Below are positions 49,864-59,373 of a stretch of 64,000 nucleotides of DNA, in pieces. The position numbers and the translations under genes are program-made. The notes under the pieces are model-generated. The model was not told the origin of the DNA. It made no database searches and saw only the letters and a list, made by a program, of their open reading frames with translations. Source of the DNA: Sporosarcina obsidiansis (GTDB lineage Bacteria > Bacillota > Bacilli > Bacillales_A > Planococcaceae); the NCBI RefSeq assembly GCF_009651005.1, contig NZ_WHVW01000016.1, forward strand, positions 1 through 64,000. Direction: 5' to 3'. Within the stretch, counting starts at the first letter, position 1. Every line of letters starts with the position of its first letter.

Positions 49864-50277
49864 TTATCCGCCTACTGTTTGAAAATAAGTTTCCTCACCA
49901 TTAGTAAAAACTCTCATGTATTCATATTCCTTATCCAATTTGATCTTATATAATCTGTAGTTCTCAGCAGGCTCCGTAACATCAGGTTCTTCAGTTAAGT
50001 AGATACTCCATGTGCTATCATCTGTCTTAATATCCAAACTTCCAAAACCCTTTCCACTTTCCAAAAAATCTTGATCAAGATACAAATAGCGCTGATTTGC
50101 TGTATGTTGAAATATATGAATGCCATTACTATCTGCGGAAGGCACTCTATTTTCAATGAATTTTTTCACATCAGTTGTCGCTTGACCTAGATGTATTTCA
50201 GAAAAAGACACTTCCTTTTTACCACATCCGGATATAATACTAGATATCAATACAATTAGCACTAGAAATCTTCTCAT
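49864..50277 (-). CDS. small lipoprotein, unknown
   Basis: A 137-residue protein with a lipoprotein signal (LVLIVLISSIISGC, cysteine about 18). The mature part has LGQATTDVKKFIENRVPSAD and WSIYLTEEPDVTEPAENYRLY. No family recognised. GGAGGTG precedes the ATG. Confidence 0.65.
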   Translation of the reverse strand: MRRFLVLIVLISSIISGCGKKEVSFSEIHLGQATTDVKKFIENRVPSADSNGIHIFQHTANQRYLYLDQDFLESGKGFGSLDIKTDDSTWSIYLTEEPDVTEPAENYRLYKIKLDKEYEYMRVFTNGEETYFQTVGG

Positions 50278-50299
50278 GTTTTTACACCTCCTTTAAAAG

Positions 50300-51060
50300 A
50301 TATATAGAATACTTAGAGCTGTTTCTCAACAAGGAAATTCCCCTTATGTTGACTACTATCCCATGTGAAATCCTTACCTGCATCAAGTTTTTCCATAATG
50401 GTTTCTCAATCATAATATTCATCGTCATAAACAAATAGCTAGCCGTTATATTTAAGAATGACGCACTCTTCACGTTCTCCTTGTTTAAGCTATAGTCCTT
50501 ACTTGAGTAACTAAATAATGCAAGGGCAGGTGTTTTATCAATAGTTAAAGCAAAGGCTGTGAACTCACCATCGATCCATTCATCTTCTTTTGTGTTGTCT
50601 CCAATCTCTGAAACTAACGTATAGCGTTCCCCATAACTAGTTACAACTTCTCGCTAAAGCTTGGACACTCACCGGGTGAACAAGTATCTATTTTCGCCAT
50701 CTGTCGTTTTTTAATATCTCAACACGTAATGTCCATTGTCGGTGTCTCTACATCATTGACTGTAAACTCCCCAACAATGTATCCATTTACATCATGTTCA
50801 GGTGAAATAGTGAACTACCTAAATGGATAAATTCCAGCTAGATAGTCAATTATTAGCTCATATCGCTCAGCATGTGTGGTTATTATTAACATAGGATAAT
50901 ATAAATAGTACCCTATATAGCCAATGACCAGCAAAGTAGTTAACGAGATGGCTAGCTTTTTTCTTTGTCTACATATGAGTCACAGAAATAGAATGACAAC
51001 TACTACGGCGAATCCTATTAGAAAAAAGTAGTTAACTTCTACTGGATTTATGTGGTAGCT
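50300..51060 (-). pseudogene. decayed paralogue of the DUF3139-like gene at 36674
   Basis: Read leftward, the DNA repeats the order of the intact gene: membrane-helix region (50870-51030, LAISLTTLLVIGYIGYY-like), then EFTVNDVETPTM-like, a Y-tract, GEFTAFALTIDKTPALA-like (50530-50580). Several stops and shifts break the frame. Nucleotide identity is visible, for example around 50880-50930 with 37262-37330. Confidence 0.7.
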
Positions 51061-51084
51061 CCCATCTCATATAAATATTTCAGG

Positions 51085-51235
51085 ACAAAAACAGGGAAAT
51101 TGAATTTTGATAGTGATTTACGTGGAGAAAATAATTTTTTAAAGTTTTTATTCAATATGTATATGTACCAACCAAACCAAAAAAGCACCTTATCCCCACT
51201 ATAAGCCAGGGACAAAGTACTTTTCTCTTTTACCA
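51085..51235 (-). repeat. relic of the Rpn 5' flank (copy 4)
   Basis: Contains AACAGGGAAATTGAATTTTG, GTGGAGAAAA, AAAAAAGCACCTTATCCCCA and GGGACAAAGTACTTTTCTCT as in copies 2 and 3. On the minus strand the last two form a 13-bp stem with G-T pairs and a T-run, a terminator for the sda-like gene. Confidence 0.65.
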
Positions 51236-51256
51236 GTTATCACTTCAAAATTCTCT

Positions 51257-51448
51257 CTATTGGTAACGTTGCCCTACTACAGTAACTGCGGCTGATAAGA
51301 AAATGACCTCAACGACTTGTCTCACATGTGATTGGAACAAACGATAATCAATTTCCTTTTTTAATAGTCCCAAAAATTCATCATCTAAATTTAATTCATA
51401 GGCTTTTAAATAAGATGTAATTAATTGTTCATCTGATAAGTGTTTCAT
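51257..51448 (-). CDS. sda: Sda-like sporulation checkpoint inhibitor with C-terminal extension
   Basis: A 63-residue protein. Residues 1-40 (MKHLSDEQLITSYLKAYELN, LDDEFLGLLKKEIDYRLF) match the Sda helical hairpin that blocks KinA-type sporulation kinases. The last 20 residues (QVVEVIFLSAAVTVVGQ) are hydrophobic and absent from B. subtilis Sda (46-52 aa). It implies a Spo0A phosphorelay in this organism. 51449-52003 upstream has no gene. Confidence 0.78.
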   Translation of the reverse strand: MKHLSDEQLITSYLKAYELNLDDEFLGLLKKEIDYRLFQSHVRQVVEVIFLSAAVTVVGQRYQ

Positions 51449-52003
51449 GGCTTTCCACTATTTCTCCTTTTCTGAAAGTTGTTTTATTGCATATAAAGTC
51501 TATATATTTCGGCACATGTAAAGCGGTCTTTTTAAAAGCCTAGCAATCTTCGGTATCATACAAAGGAAAGATTTAAACCCTCTTGTAAAGTTTCAAATTC
51601 TTGATTTCTTTAGCAACGCACAGATTGATAGAAAGCGCGTTGAGACCTTTTACATGAACATCTTCTACAATGTACCATGCTTCATATTAAAAGAATGTCG
51701 TAATTTGCAGGAAATACCCAGTTGTCATACTTTGTTCACATATTTAGGGTAATCATGGTATTTAGGCAAGATAATTGTAGGTTTTAAGACCATCAAGACA
51801 TGGATAAGTAATTTAATTTTACATTCCTCGTCTTTTCCTACTTCCAAACTTTCCATACAAAAATATTTTCAACCAATGGATTGAGCATCACCTAGTCAAC
51901 TACCTACTTCTTTTTTTGAGAGCATAAATCCAACTACTTATGTCCTTCAATCAAATTATTATCACAGGTTGGATGAAGAAAAAGGGTCTTCTCGTTTGTT
52001 TCA

Positions 52004-53020
52004 TTAATCAGTAGCAAAAGATGTAGTAAATTCATTCACTTCCTTGCTCATTTCTTCAGAACGAGTCCAATGAAGATAATGATGACCGTCTAAGGGAACT
52101 AGTTTACTAGCAGTGGAAGGCGTTAGCTGTGTTTCATAAAAAGTCACGTTGTTTTTACCATCCTCTGTTACCTGATCGTCTTTTGTCGTGAAGAGTAAAA
52201 CGGGCATAGTAGAGGGAAATTTCATAGCAACGGTTTTGTCTATAGTATTTTTTATTTCATTTGCTTCAGCAATAACGTTTTTGTTGTACCCTTTCCAAGC
52301 TGAGATCGCCTTTGTCATTTTTATATTTTCTTCGGAATAAGTACCCTCAGCAGTAATAGGTAAATAACTTTCGGGATCGATATATAGTGCTAATCTCGCA
52401 ATTCCTGTGGGTGCCACATAACGTAAAAAATTTGGAATGGTCGGTGCAGATTCATTAAAATATTCCAATGCCTGTGGCAACGTGGGATCTATTCCAATAA
52501 TCGCTTGGACTTCCTCTGGATAGGTATTGGCATAATACATGCTATAGATTCCTGAAATGGAATGCGGCATCAATATGAATGGCCCTTGGATGTTTGATTT
52601 TTTCAGAGCGGCTCTAGTTTCCTCTACTATATTTTCCACAGTTCGTTCTTTGTTGGTAGTATCGCTCCATCCGTATCCAAAAGGCTCCACCACGACTACT
52701 TGATGGTTCTTTGCCATTTCATTGATCAAAGGTTCAAAATCTAGAAGAGGTGCTGTTGTTCCCAAACCACTTAATAAGACGATTGTGTTATCGCCCTCAC
52801 CTTTTGTATAAATGTGCATGTTTTTTCCATCCACTTCAACGAATTCCCCTATGGGTGGATATTTTTTCAGCTCATATGTAGTCATGACATTACTGAAAAT
52901 GATCCAAATTACAAAAGCTGAAAGTATAGATAACAGGATATTTCTTACTACTCTCCGCAATCTACTTTTCTTTTTAACTTTCACTTTCTTATTCACCCCT
53001 CTAGCGTTTCTCCATTCCAC
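52004..53020 (-). CDS. membrane-anchored alpha/beta hydrolase
   Basis: A 338-residue protein: basic N-terminus, one membrane helix (about 29-47), then an alpha/beta-hydrolase fold with GLGTTAPLLDFEPL (oxyanion region), nucleophile serine in LMPHSISGIY (about 153-162), an acid in LLFTTKDDQV and histidine in LDGHHYLHW. Substrate unknown; the catalytic domain is probably outside the membrane. The start is uncertain (ATG 53020 or a GTG near 52999). Confidence 0.82.
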   Translation of the reverse strand: MEWRNARGVNKKVKVKKKSRLRRVVRNILLSILSAFVIWIIFSNVMTTYELKKYPPIGEFVEVDGKNMHIYTKGEGDNTIVLLSGLGTTAPLLDFEPLINEMAKNHQVVVVEPFGYGWSDTTNKERTVENIVEETRAALKKSNIQGPFILMPHSISGIYSMYYANTYPEEVQAIIGIDPTLPQALEYFNESAPTIPNFLRYVAPTGIARLALYIDPESYLPITAEGTYSEENIKMTKAISAWKGYNKNVIAEANEIKNTIDKTVAMKFPSTMPVLLFTTKDDQVTEDGKNNVTFYETQLTPSTASKLVPLDGHHYLHWTRSEEMSKEVNEFTTSFATD

Positions 53021-53133
53021 TTTACCGTGCGAAACTATTCATCGGAATGGACTTTGGGAGTATTGTAATATAAGTCTTAAGGCTGAGTGAATTTTTCGAT
53101 TTCTTAATTCGAAATAAATCCCTGCATGACTAT

Positions 53134-53180
53134 GGTGTCTGTGCAAGGATCTATTGTTTGTAAAAACTCAGGTACCTTTT
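53134..53180. repeat. GTACCTGTGC-family hairpin
   Basis: GGTGTCTGTGCAAGGATCTA and ACTCAGGTACCTTTT, at the 3' end of the GDPD gene, so it likely terminates it. Confidence 0.5.
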
Positions 53181-54159
53181 ATGACTCTTGTAAAATGGGG
53201 GCAATACGATCAATTCTATTGGTCCAAACACCACCGGAATAATTAGATGGCAGCCTCTTCACATCCTCAGTTGTATCAAAACCTTCCGACCATCCACCGT
53301 TACCTGCAACAACAAACACATGTGTCCCTGCATTTTCTAATCGCTGAATAAATTTATCCGACCATCCCCACATCCATGGAGCATAGGTCTCCGGAATGTG
53401 AATTTGTGTATTGTGACATGCGGAGGGAACATATCCTGTCCATCCTACGGCAATATAAGGAAGCATACAACTTTTCATGGTCGCCATTGACATGACACGA
53501 AGTTCTGGGAGATGCTCTTTTACTGTTTTAATCGGTCGATCTCCACCATACACAGTGAGTTGTCGTAGACGCTGTTTTGGCAGTTTAGAGAGAGTTTCTG
53601 CAAGTTGGTTACCTTCTTCTGGCTCATCGCTTTTTATATGAATCAAAAATGATTGGTCTGGAAAATAGGACAAAACTTCTTCAAGTGACGGCATAAGCCC
53701 TACTCCTTTTCCTCTAAAAGGATAGGTTTTCCCATCATCTGCCGTATAACCATACCCAATATCTAGTTTTCTCAATTCATCCAGTGTGTGCTCCCTAGTA
53801 ACTCCCTTGCCGTTTGTTCTGCACTCAAGTGTCCAATCATGAAACACAGCAAATTGACCATCTGCGGTAGGTTGAATATCAAACTCTACGATGTCAGCTC
53901 CGGCTTTAAAGGCCGCTTCCATCGAAGGGATGGTGTTCTCTAAATAAGGATGTTCTGGCTCATAGATCCTCTCAGCAGTACATGTATCCCCAGTGATTCC
54001 TTCCATATGGAAAGTTTGTGCCATTCCACGATGTGCGAGCAACATAGGTTCTGTCTGACGATCTTTTGTGAACAATGATGTGTTATTCAGAAAGATGAAT
54101 GCTACCAAAATAAATAAAAATATAAAGAACCTTTTAATAGTTCGCCTAAACTTCTTCAT
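53179..54159 (-). CDS. glycerophosphodiester phosphodiesterase family protein
   Basis: A 326-residue GDPD with an N-terminal membrane helix (about 10-27). LLAHRGMAQ (catalytic H, about 41), ENTIPSMEAAFKAGADIVEFDIQ (E and D metal ligands) and VFHDWTLECRTNGKG (second H) are the family motifs. It hydrolyses glycerophosphodiesters or lipoteichoic-acid-like polymers outside the membrane. TGGAGGAAA precedes the ATG. From 54160 to 54600 I see only short hairpins. Confidence 0.9.
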   Translation of the reverse strand: MKKFRRTIKRFFIFLFILVAFIFLNNTSLFTKDRQTEPMLLAHRGMAQTFHMEGITGDTCTAERIYEPEHPYLENTIPSMEAAFKAGADIVEFDIQPTADGQFAVFHDWTLECRTNGKGVTREHTLDELRKLDIGYGYTADDGKTYPFRGKGVGLMPSLEEVLSYFPDQSFLIHIKSDEPEEGNQLAETLSKLPKQRLRQLTVYGGDRPIKTVKEHLPELRVMSMATMKSCMLPYIAVGWTGYVPSACHNTQIHIPETYAPWMWGWSDKFIQRLENAGTHVFVVAGNGGWSEGFDTTEDVKRLPSNYSGGVWTNRIDRIAPILQES

Positions 54160-54600
54160 ATTTCCTCCAGTCGATATGTATGTACTCGTGTAATTTCAAT
54201 AGTGTAGCATGAAATACCCTTTTATGGCTCATTTACTACGAAACTAATTTATAGCTCTTCTCATGTAAAAAGCACAATTCTCGCTCCAGAAAAGCGTCCA
54301 TTAATTTACTAAGGATACGAAATATTTCTTGTTGCCTCGGGGCAAGAAATGACGTAAAAATGGTCTAAATCAATATAAGCAGCAATAGAATAAATTTCAA
54401 AAAGCGGGCGATGTTTTTGCTTGCTTCTCTTTAATAATTACATTTTTCAAAAATGGATTTCTATCAGATACAGAATGTTCTTCATTCATACAAACATATG
54501 TTAACTTTCCTATCCAATTCAATTTATGATTCTGATTCTGTTTAATAGACGATTTCAGGCACAACACTTCTTCGGCAACTGTGCCCGTTCGTTTAATTTG

Positions 54601-55041
54601 TCAATCCCAACAATTAAAAATAACTTCTCCATTTGTATTCGGCCTCCAATGTTTTTCATTTTTTAATTCACTCTCTGATAAATCATGAGAATTCGGAGTA
54701 AAGGGCGCATTTAAAAATGCGGCATCTAGAACCGTATAATATGGCTTCAACTCTGTCATTACATCTTCATGATCAAAAAAATGTATGTGAAGCTCATCTT
54801 CATATGAAGCGCTTGCAATATAAGGGAAATATTCATGAAGTAAAATGGACATTATGTTTTCACCTATCTTTATATCTAAGCGAAAATAATTTAATGGGTA
54901 ACTAGGTGGAAAATAGCCAATTACTGTACCATTTATCTTTCTTGCAATTTCATATCCTACCTGTTGAAGTAGGTATCCATCCATTTGATGTAATTCAATA
55001 TTGTTAGTTGTTAAACCTGTAATATTCATTGGTAGCCGCAT
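54601..55041 (-). CDS. hypothetical protein
   Basis: A 146-residue soluble protein starting MRLPMNITGLTTNNIELHQM. GAGGTG precedes the ATG at 55041; a GTG at 55050 lies inside that site. No domain recognised; C-terminal WRPNTNGEVIFNCWD. It follows the VOC gene closely and may be co-transcribed. Confidence 0.55.
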   Translation of the reverse strand: MRLPMNITGLTTNNIELHQMDGYLLQQVGYEIARKINGTVIGYFPPSYPLNYFRLDIKIGENIMSILLHEYFPYIASASYEDELHIHFFDHEDVMTELKPYYTVLDAAFLNAPFTPNSHDLSESELKNEKHWRPNTNGEVIFNCWD

Positions 55042-55089
55042 GTGATACACCTCGTTTCTAAAAACACATATGCTTCGTAACGTAAATTT

Positions 55090-55833
55090 TTAAATGGAAA
55101 CTAAAATATTTTCTATTTGTACTTCTGAATTGTTATTGTTATTCGAAGATGAAATCACATGCACGTTATACTCATCAGCACTTTCAAAAATTAATTTTTG
55201 GTCATTCTCTAAATAAATGATTACTCCGTTGTCTACCGACTTTTTAGTTTTAAAAATGGTATGGATGAGCTCAAAGTCAGACGCAGTAAATGGTCCTGTT
55301 ATGCAAATCTCTTTTATTCCGTTGATTCCTTTATCTCTAGCATTAGGCACCATATACTGACGCATAAATTCAACTGATTTTTCATCTTTCATCTGTTGTA
55401 GTCCAATCTGTAAAGGAATTCCTTCGAAAAATGGAAAATAACTGTTTCTCCATGGCATTGTTCTCGTAAACAATCCAAATCCCCATTTGAATTGCAGATA
55501 CGTAGGCTCTGTTATGTTTATCGAATTCGTATTCGTCAACTCATTGTAAATTGTATCTAAATCATCAACATCAAGCATCAAACAAATTAGTCCTCTATGC
55601 CCCCTATTATACTTTTCTACCCATTCCAATTTCCACCCTCCACCATCCTCTTTTAATAGGCGGATCATCTCAAAATATTCATTTCCAATCCAAATATTAG
55701 ATGCTTTAAATCCCCTTGTTCCTTTTCCCCATTTGGGTTCATAAGGCAAACCGGCATCCCGTATTGACTCAATTTCAACCGAGTCCTTCTGATATTTCTG
55801 ATCAACATTTACAACTAAGTGATCAATTTTCAA
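55090..55833 (-). CDS. VOC/glyoxalase-like protein
   Basis: A 247-residue protein: LKIDHLVVNV at the start is the first strand of a glyoxalase-like (VOC) unit, and FEMIRLLKEDGGGWKLEWVE with HRGLICLMLDVDDLDTIYNE continues it; the second half is a degenerate repeat. The TTG at 55833, 8 nt after GGGGAG, is a better start than the GTG at 55842 which abuts the site. The reaction is unknown. Confidence 0.65.
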   Translation of the reverse strand: MKIDHLVVNVDQKYQKDSVEIESIRDAGLPYEPKWGKGTRGFKASNIWIGNEYFEMIRLLKEDGGGWKLEWVEKYNRGHRGLICLMLDVDDLDTIYNELTNTNSINITEPTYLQFKWGFGLFTRTMPWRNSYFPFFEGIPLQIGLQQMKDEKSVEFMRQYMVPNARDKGINGIKEICITGPFTASDFELIHTIFKTKKSVDNGVIIYLENDQKLIFESADEYNVHVISSSNNNNNSEVQIENILVSI

Positions 55834-55879
55834 GATGTTCACTCCCCATAGAAAAGTCGATGAATTTTAAGCGCATACT

Positions 55880-55911
55880 AAAAAAAGACTGGGTGTTGCT
55901 AATACCCAGTC
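55880..55911 (-). terminator. terminator of the serine hydrolase gene
   Basis: Minus strand GACTGGGT/ACCCAGTC around ATTAGCAAC, followed by TTTTTTT. Confidence 0.8.
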
Positions 55912-56013
55912 TATGTAGCCGCCATCCTTATGTAGCTTCTTATCCCATTCTACCATTTCAGCGAGTGGAAAAGAGTGGATTGTTTAAGGTAGTTAATTAA
56001 TTCAGAGTTATGA

Positions 56014-57051
56014 TTACATAGAAATAGCAAGTCGCATGGCCAAGCGTATCGGAAGTGATGGATTTGACATTTGATTTATATCCCCAACAAAATATAAATC
56101 CTTTCTTGGATAGTAAAATGCAAATGAACCTGTTGAGCCTGAATGACCAATCAATTCACCTTTCCCCATAAAAAAGGTTGAAAGACCGTTAAGTGGAATT
56201 TTCATATATCCTGCACCGTAATGAATTGGATACATGGAAGTTTGCAACTTATTTATTACTTCTAGTTCATGAAAAACTTTAGAATTAAATATCTTGCCTC
56301 CAAAGAAAGCTTTACTAAATATCATTAATTCACGAGCCGTTGATATACCACCGCCACTAGCACGAGTGCTTCTAATGAAGTGAGGTCGGTAAAGCGCTTG
56401 ATCCTTATAATAAACATTGGGGACAAAATCATCATCATGTTGCAGCAAGTATGTGCTAGTAAGCTCTAAAGGGTCAAAGATGAATAGCTTAAATACTTCT
56501 TCTACTGTTGAATTAGTAACTTTTTCAATGACTTCTCCAAGCATATCAAAGTTTATATCTGCGTAATTTGCTCTTTTTTTCGTAGTAGGTGCAAAATGTG
56601 AGTTCAGTTGTTTAGTCATCTTTATATTATCATTAAAAGTAAATTGTCTATCATGAAGGATCGCACGTTTTTTTGCATTAATGCTCCCTTCTTCATAGAC
56701 GTCTGGCAGTCCGCTTGTTTGAAATAATAAATTAGCAAGTGTAAGCCTCATCGAATGCTCTTTTCCCTTATACATATGAAGTTTACGTAAGATATCTTCT
56801 GAAAAGTATTTTGTTACTTCATCGTCTAGTGACAATTCACCTTGCTCTTTCAAAATGAGAATACAGGTGGTGGTAAATAGCTTTGTAATGCTAGCCATAA
56901 GAAGTGGTGTATCGATATCCTTTTTTCCGTAGCCTTTACTGCATGAAAAATCTCCATTCGTGTTTTCTACAAGGAGAACCGCCTCGTGTATTTGTTTATT
57001 TTTGGTGGTTCGCTCGAAGATATGGTTGATTTTTTGTATATTACTTTCCAT
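56014..57051 (-). CDS. serine hydrolase (class C beta-lactamase fold)
   Basis: A 345-residue protein starting MESNIQKINHIFERTTKNKQ; ATG at 57051 after GGGGAGGGG. SxxK is ASITK (about residues 52-56), YxN is YADIN (Y about 155) and the third motif is HSG in IGHSGSTG. No signal peptide, so it acts in the cytoplasm or is exported otherwise. The family includes esterases, D-aminopeptidases and beta-lactamases; resistance cannot be inferred. Confidence 0.85.
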   Translation of the reverse strand: MESNIQKINHIFERTTKNKQIHEAVLLVENTNGDFSCSKGYGKKDIDTPLLMASITKLFTTTCILILKEQGELSLDDEVTKYFSEDILRKLHMYKGKEHSMRLTLANLLFQTSGLPDVYEEGSINAKKRAILHDRQFTFNDNIKMTKQLNSHFAPTTKKRANYADINFDMLGEVIEKVTNSTVEEVFKLFIFDPLELTSTYLLQHDDDFVPNVYYKDQALYRPHFIRSTRASGGGISTARELMIFSKAFFGGKIFNSKVFHELEVINKLQTSMYPIHYGAGYMKIPLNGLSTFFMGKGELIGHSGSTGSFAFYYPRKDLYFVGDINQMSNPSLPIRLAMRLAISM

Positions 57052-57392
57052 ATAATCCCCTCCCCAAGTGGAATGTTTAACACCGAATTTCCATGTAAAA
57101 GACCATTCCTCATTCATAAGCGTAATTTTTCATCTTATGTCAAAGCAGTTCTCCTATTCACTGTTAGCATCTGGATCAAAAAACAGATCATTTACTAGTA
57201 CATCAAGATTGAAGTATAAGGTAGGATATTCAAAGAACATTATGATTAATCAGTCTTTCGTAATAAACAAAGAAAATACTCCTATGTATTTCCAACTTCC
57301 TTACATTCGGAAGTCAATTCTGTTACATTGCATTCCAAATTGTAGATAGGTTGTACAATAGATGTACGCCAATTTATTTGAGGTGCATAATT

Positions 57393-58454
57393 ATGAATAG
57401 GAAACGCTTAACCTGGGTGGATGGTGTAAAAGGATTTTTAATGATTCTTGTCGTCATTGGTCATTATCCTGGACAGCTTGATTTTCCACTCGTTACGTAT
57501 ATTTATTGGTTTCACATGCCAGCTTTCTTCATTTTAAGCGGGCTGTTTTTTAAGCCTGTCGTTGAAAAGAGTGTAATGAAACTCTCGATACATAAACGAT
57601 TTATGCAATTAATTGTCCCCTATTTGTTTTTCCTCGTAAGCATTACGCTAATTCGTTACGGGATAGAGATTAGTTCGGGCAATATGGATTTATCATGGTA
57701 TGTAAATGATTTTTGGACATTAGTTATCGGCGGACGTTTTGCTCGTGGTGCGTACGGGGTCTTCTGGTTTGTCACAACGCTTTTCTTTACGTACTTGTTC
57801 TTCTTATGGATGACTAAATACTTTAGCCGCACGAAACAAATCATACTGTTGGCTTTGTTTTATAGTATTGCCCATATTGAAAGTTTGTTTACGATGCGCG
57901 TGATTGGTGGGGCTCCAGATACTGCGTCACAAACAATCCCAATGATTTGGAACATCGATGTTGCACTTATGGCAGTCGTCTATTTTTCTCTCGGTTATTA
58001 TGTGAAGAGTATTTGGATGAACGTTTCGGGAAAATGGTTAATCGCTGGATTGCTTGGTAGTGCGACAGCTATATCACTCGATACGATGAATGTGATTGAC
58101 TATCATTTGAGCATGAAATTTTTGCGTTATGACCATTTCTTTTTAGATTTGATCATTCCACTTTCATTCACACTCGTAGTACTGGGTCTGTTCCAGCTCA
58201 TAGCTGCTCATTTGTCAGTCAAATGGCTGCAAAAAATCGAAAAACACTCTTTAACGATTATGTACTTACACATTTTCACAGATATTTTGTTAAATGATTA
58301 CTTCACGTATGGCGTTGTTGGGTTCACAGCATTCGGATTGGTCGTTCCCATCGTTTTATCAATCATCATACAGAAATTTCTTCCATACGGAAAGCTACTT
58401 CTTGGTGGATTTTCACCAAAAAAGACTACTTCCAATTCAGCAATTACTCAGTAA
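57393..58454 (+). CDS. acyltransferase 3 family membrane protein
   Basis: A 353-residue protein with about ten membrane helices. MNRKRLTWVDGVKGFLMILV and VIGHY contain the family D/R-x-x-x-x and H catalytic-region residues, and FHMPAFFILSGLFFKP is the usual block of fucose-4-O-acetylase-like enzymes. It O-acylates a cell-surface carbohydrate. GAGGTG precedes the ATG at 57393. Confidence 0.85.
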   Translation: MNRKRLTWVDGVKGFLMILVVIGHYPGQLDFPLVTYIYWFHMPAFFILSGLFFKPVVEKSVMKLSIHKRFMQLIVPYLFFLVSITLIRYGIEISSGNMDLSWYVNDFWTLVIGGRFARGAYGVFWFVTTLFFTYLFFLWMTKYFSRTKQIILLALFYSIAHIESLFTMRVIGGAPDTASQTIPMIWNIDVALMAVVYFSLGYYVKSIWMNVSGKWLIAGLLGSATAISLDTMNVIDYHLSMKFLRYDHFFLDLIIPLSFTLVVLGLFQLIAAHLSVKWLQKIEKHSLTIMYLHIFTDILLNDYFTYGVVGFTAFGLVVPIVLSIIIQKFLPYGKLLLGGFSPKKTTSNSAITQ

Positions 58455-58581
58455 CATACGTTCCTAGTGTGTGAGTAATAAATAGAATCGCTTTGTTCCT
58501 TTGGATGCATTATGCAACAAGCCCGTCAGAACTCTTGTTGGTCTTATCGCTTCTGTGCCTGCAAGATTCGGTGAAATAAAA

Positions 58582-58636
58582 AAAAGTATCTGTGTCCGAA
58601 GCTTTCATGGATGTTGTTTCTCACACAGGTACTTTT
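58582..58636. repeat. GTACCTGTGC-family hairpin (best-conserved copy)
   Basis: AAAAGTATCTGTGTCCGAAG ... TCACACAGGTACTTTT pair over about 13 bp. It directly abuts an Rpn C-terminal relic. Confidence 0.65.
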
Positions 58637-58640
58637 ACTA

Positions 58641-58720
58641 TTCATTCACATTGCATAGTTGCTTGGATATCGAGAATTAGTTGTTTTTCAAGTTCTGTAG
58701 CTTCAAAATTCACTTTTTAT
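58641..58720 (-). pseudogene. Rpn C-terminal relic
   Basis: Minus strand reads FEATELEKQLILDIQATMQC and a stop, matching the C-terminus of the Rpn copy 2 (KLDKQVVLDIQTEMDHE). Nothing else of the gene remains. Confidence 0.6.
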
Positions 58721-58835
58721 AAAAGTTAGGTAAATAAATATCATAAAGGAACTTTTGGAAACCATTATAAATAAGTTCATACTAGTGTTAGCGTTTTGTG
58801 TTGCAAAGGTATGTGATGAAAGACCCGTTCAATAT

Positions 58836-59273
58836 TTATTTGATGTTTTCCGCTAACTCTAAAATAATTCCCTCAGGACCACGAACGTAGCATAACTTAT
58901 AACTATCCTCATATTGTTGTATCTCACTAAAGATTTCCGTGCCATTCTTTTTCAGTTTTGCAATAATAGCTTCGATATCTTCAACATTTAAGCAAATATG
59001 ACGGATACCCAGCGTATTTGCAAAAGGTTTCTGTATATCATTTTCATCTGACGGTGTATAAAATTTAACTAGCTCTATCCATGCCTGTCCATCTGGCATC
59101 CCTAATCCTACACATGCTGTTTTAACATTAGTAAGCCCAACTATTCTGTCCAACTGTTCTCCATCCAATTCCCATTCCGCCTGCACTTCAAGTCTTAAAT
59201 CAAGAAAAAACGCTTTGGCCTTCGGAAGATCATTTACGTTAATACTCACATGATCTAATCGATTGATCTTCAT
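58836..59273 (-). CDS. VOC family protein (glyoxalase-like)
   Basis: A 145-residue single-module VOC protein: RLDHVSINVNDLPKAKAFF (about 4-22; H metal ligand), WIELVKFYTP (E), GIRHICLNVEDIEAIIAKL (H) and GPEGIILELAE (E) give the expected H/E metal set. Related to methylmalonyl-CoA epimerase/lactoylglutathione-lyase-like proteins; exact reaction unknown. GAGATATGAGAT precedes the ATG. Confidence 0.85.
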   Translation of the reverse strand: MKINRLDHVSINVNDLPKAKAFFLDLRLEVQAEWELDGEQLDRIVGLTNVKTACVGLGMPDGQAWIELVKFYTPSDENDIQKPFANTLGIRHICLNVEDIEAIIAKLKKNGTEIFSEIQQYEDSYKLCYVRGPEGIILELAENIK

Positions 59274-59306
59274 ATCTCATATCTCCCATGTTCCCTTTAT
59301 CAAGGA

Positions 59307-59368
59307 TGTGCCTGTGCAAGAAACTATTATGTTTATCACATAGGAACCCTTCTTATGCAGGTACTTTT
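59307..59368. repeat. GTACCTGTGC-family hairpin
   Basis: GTGCCTGTGCAAGAAACTAT ... TTATGCAGGTACTTTTAT. It abuts the Rpn relic that ends at 59374. Confidence 0.55.
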
Positions 59369-59373
59369 ATTCT

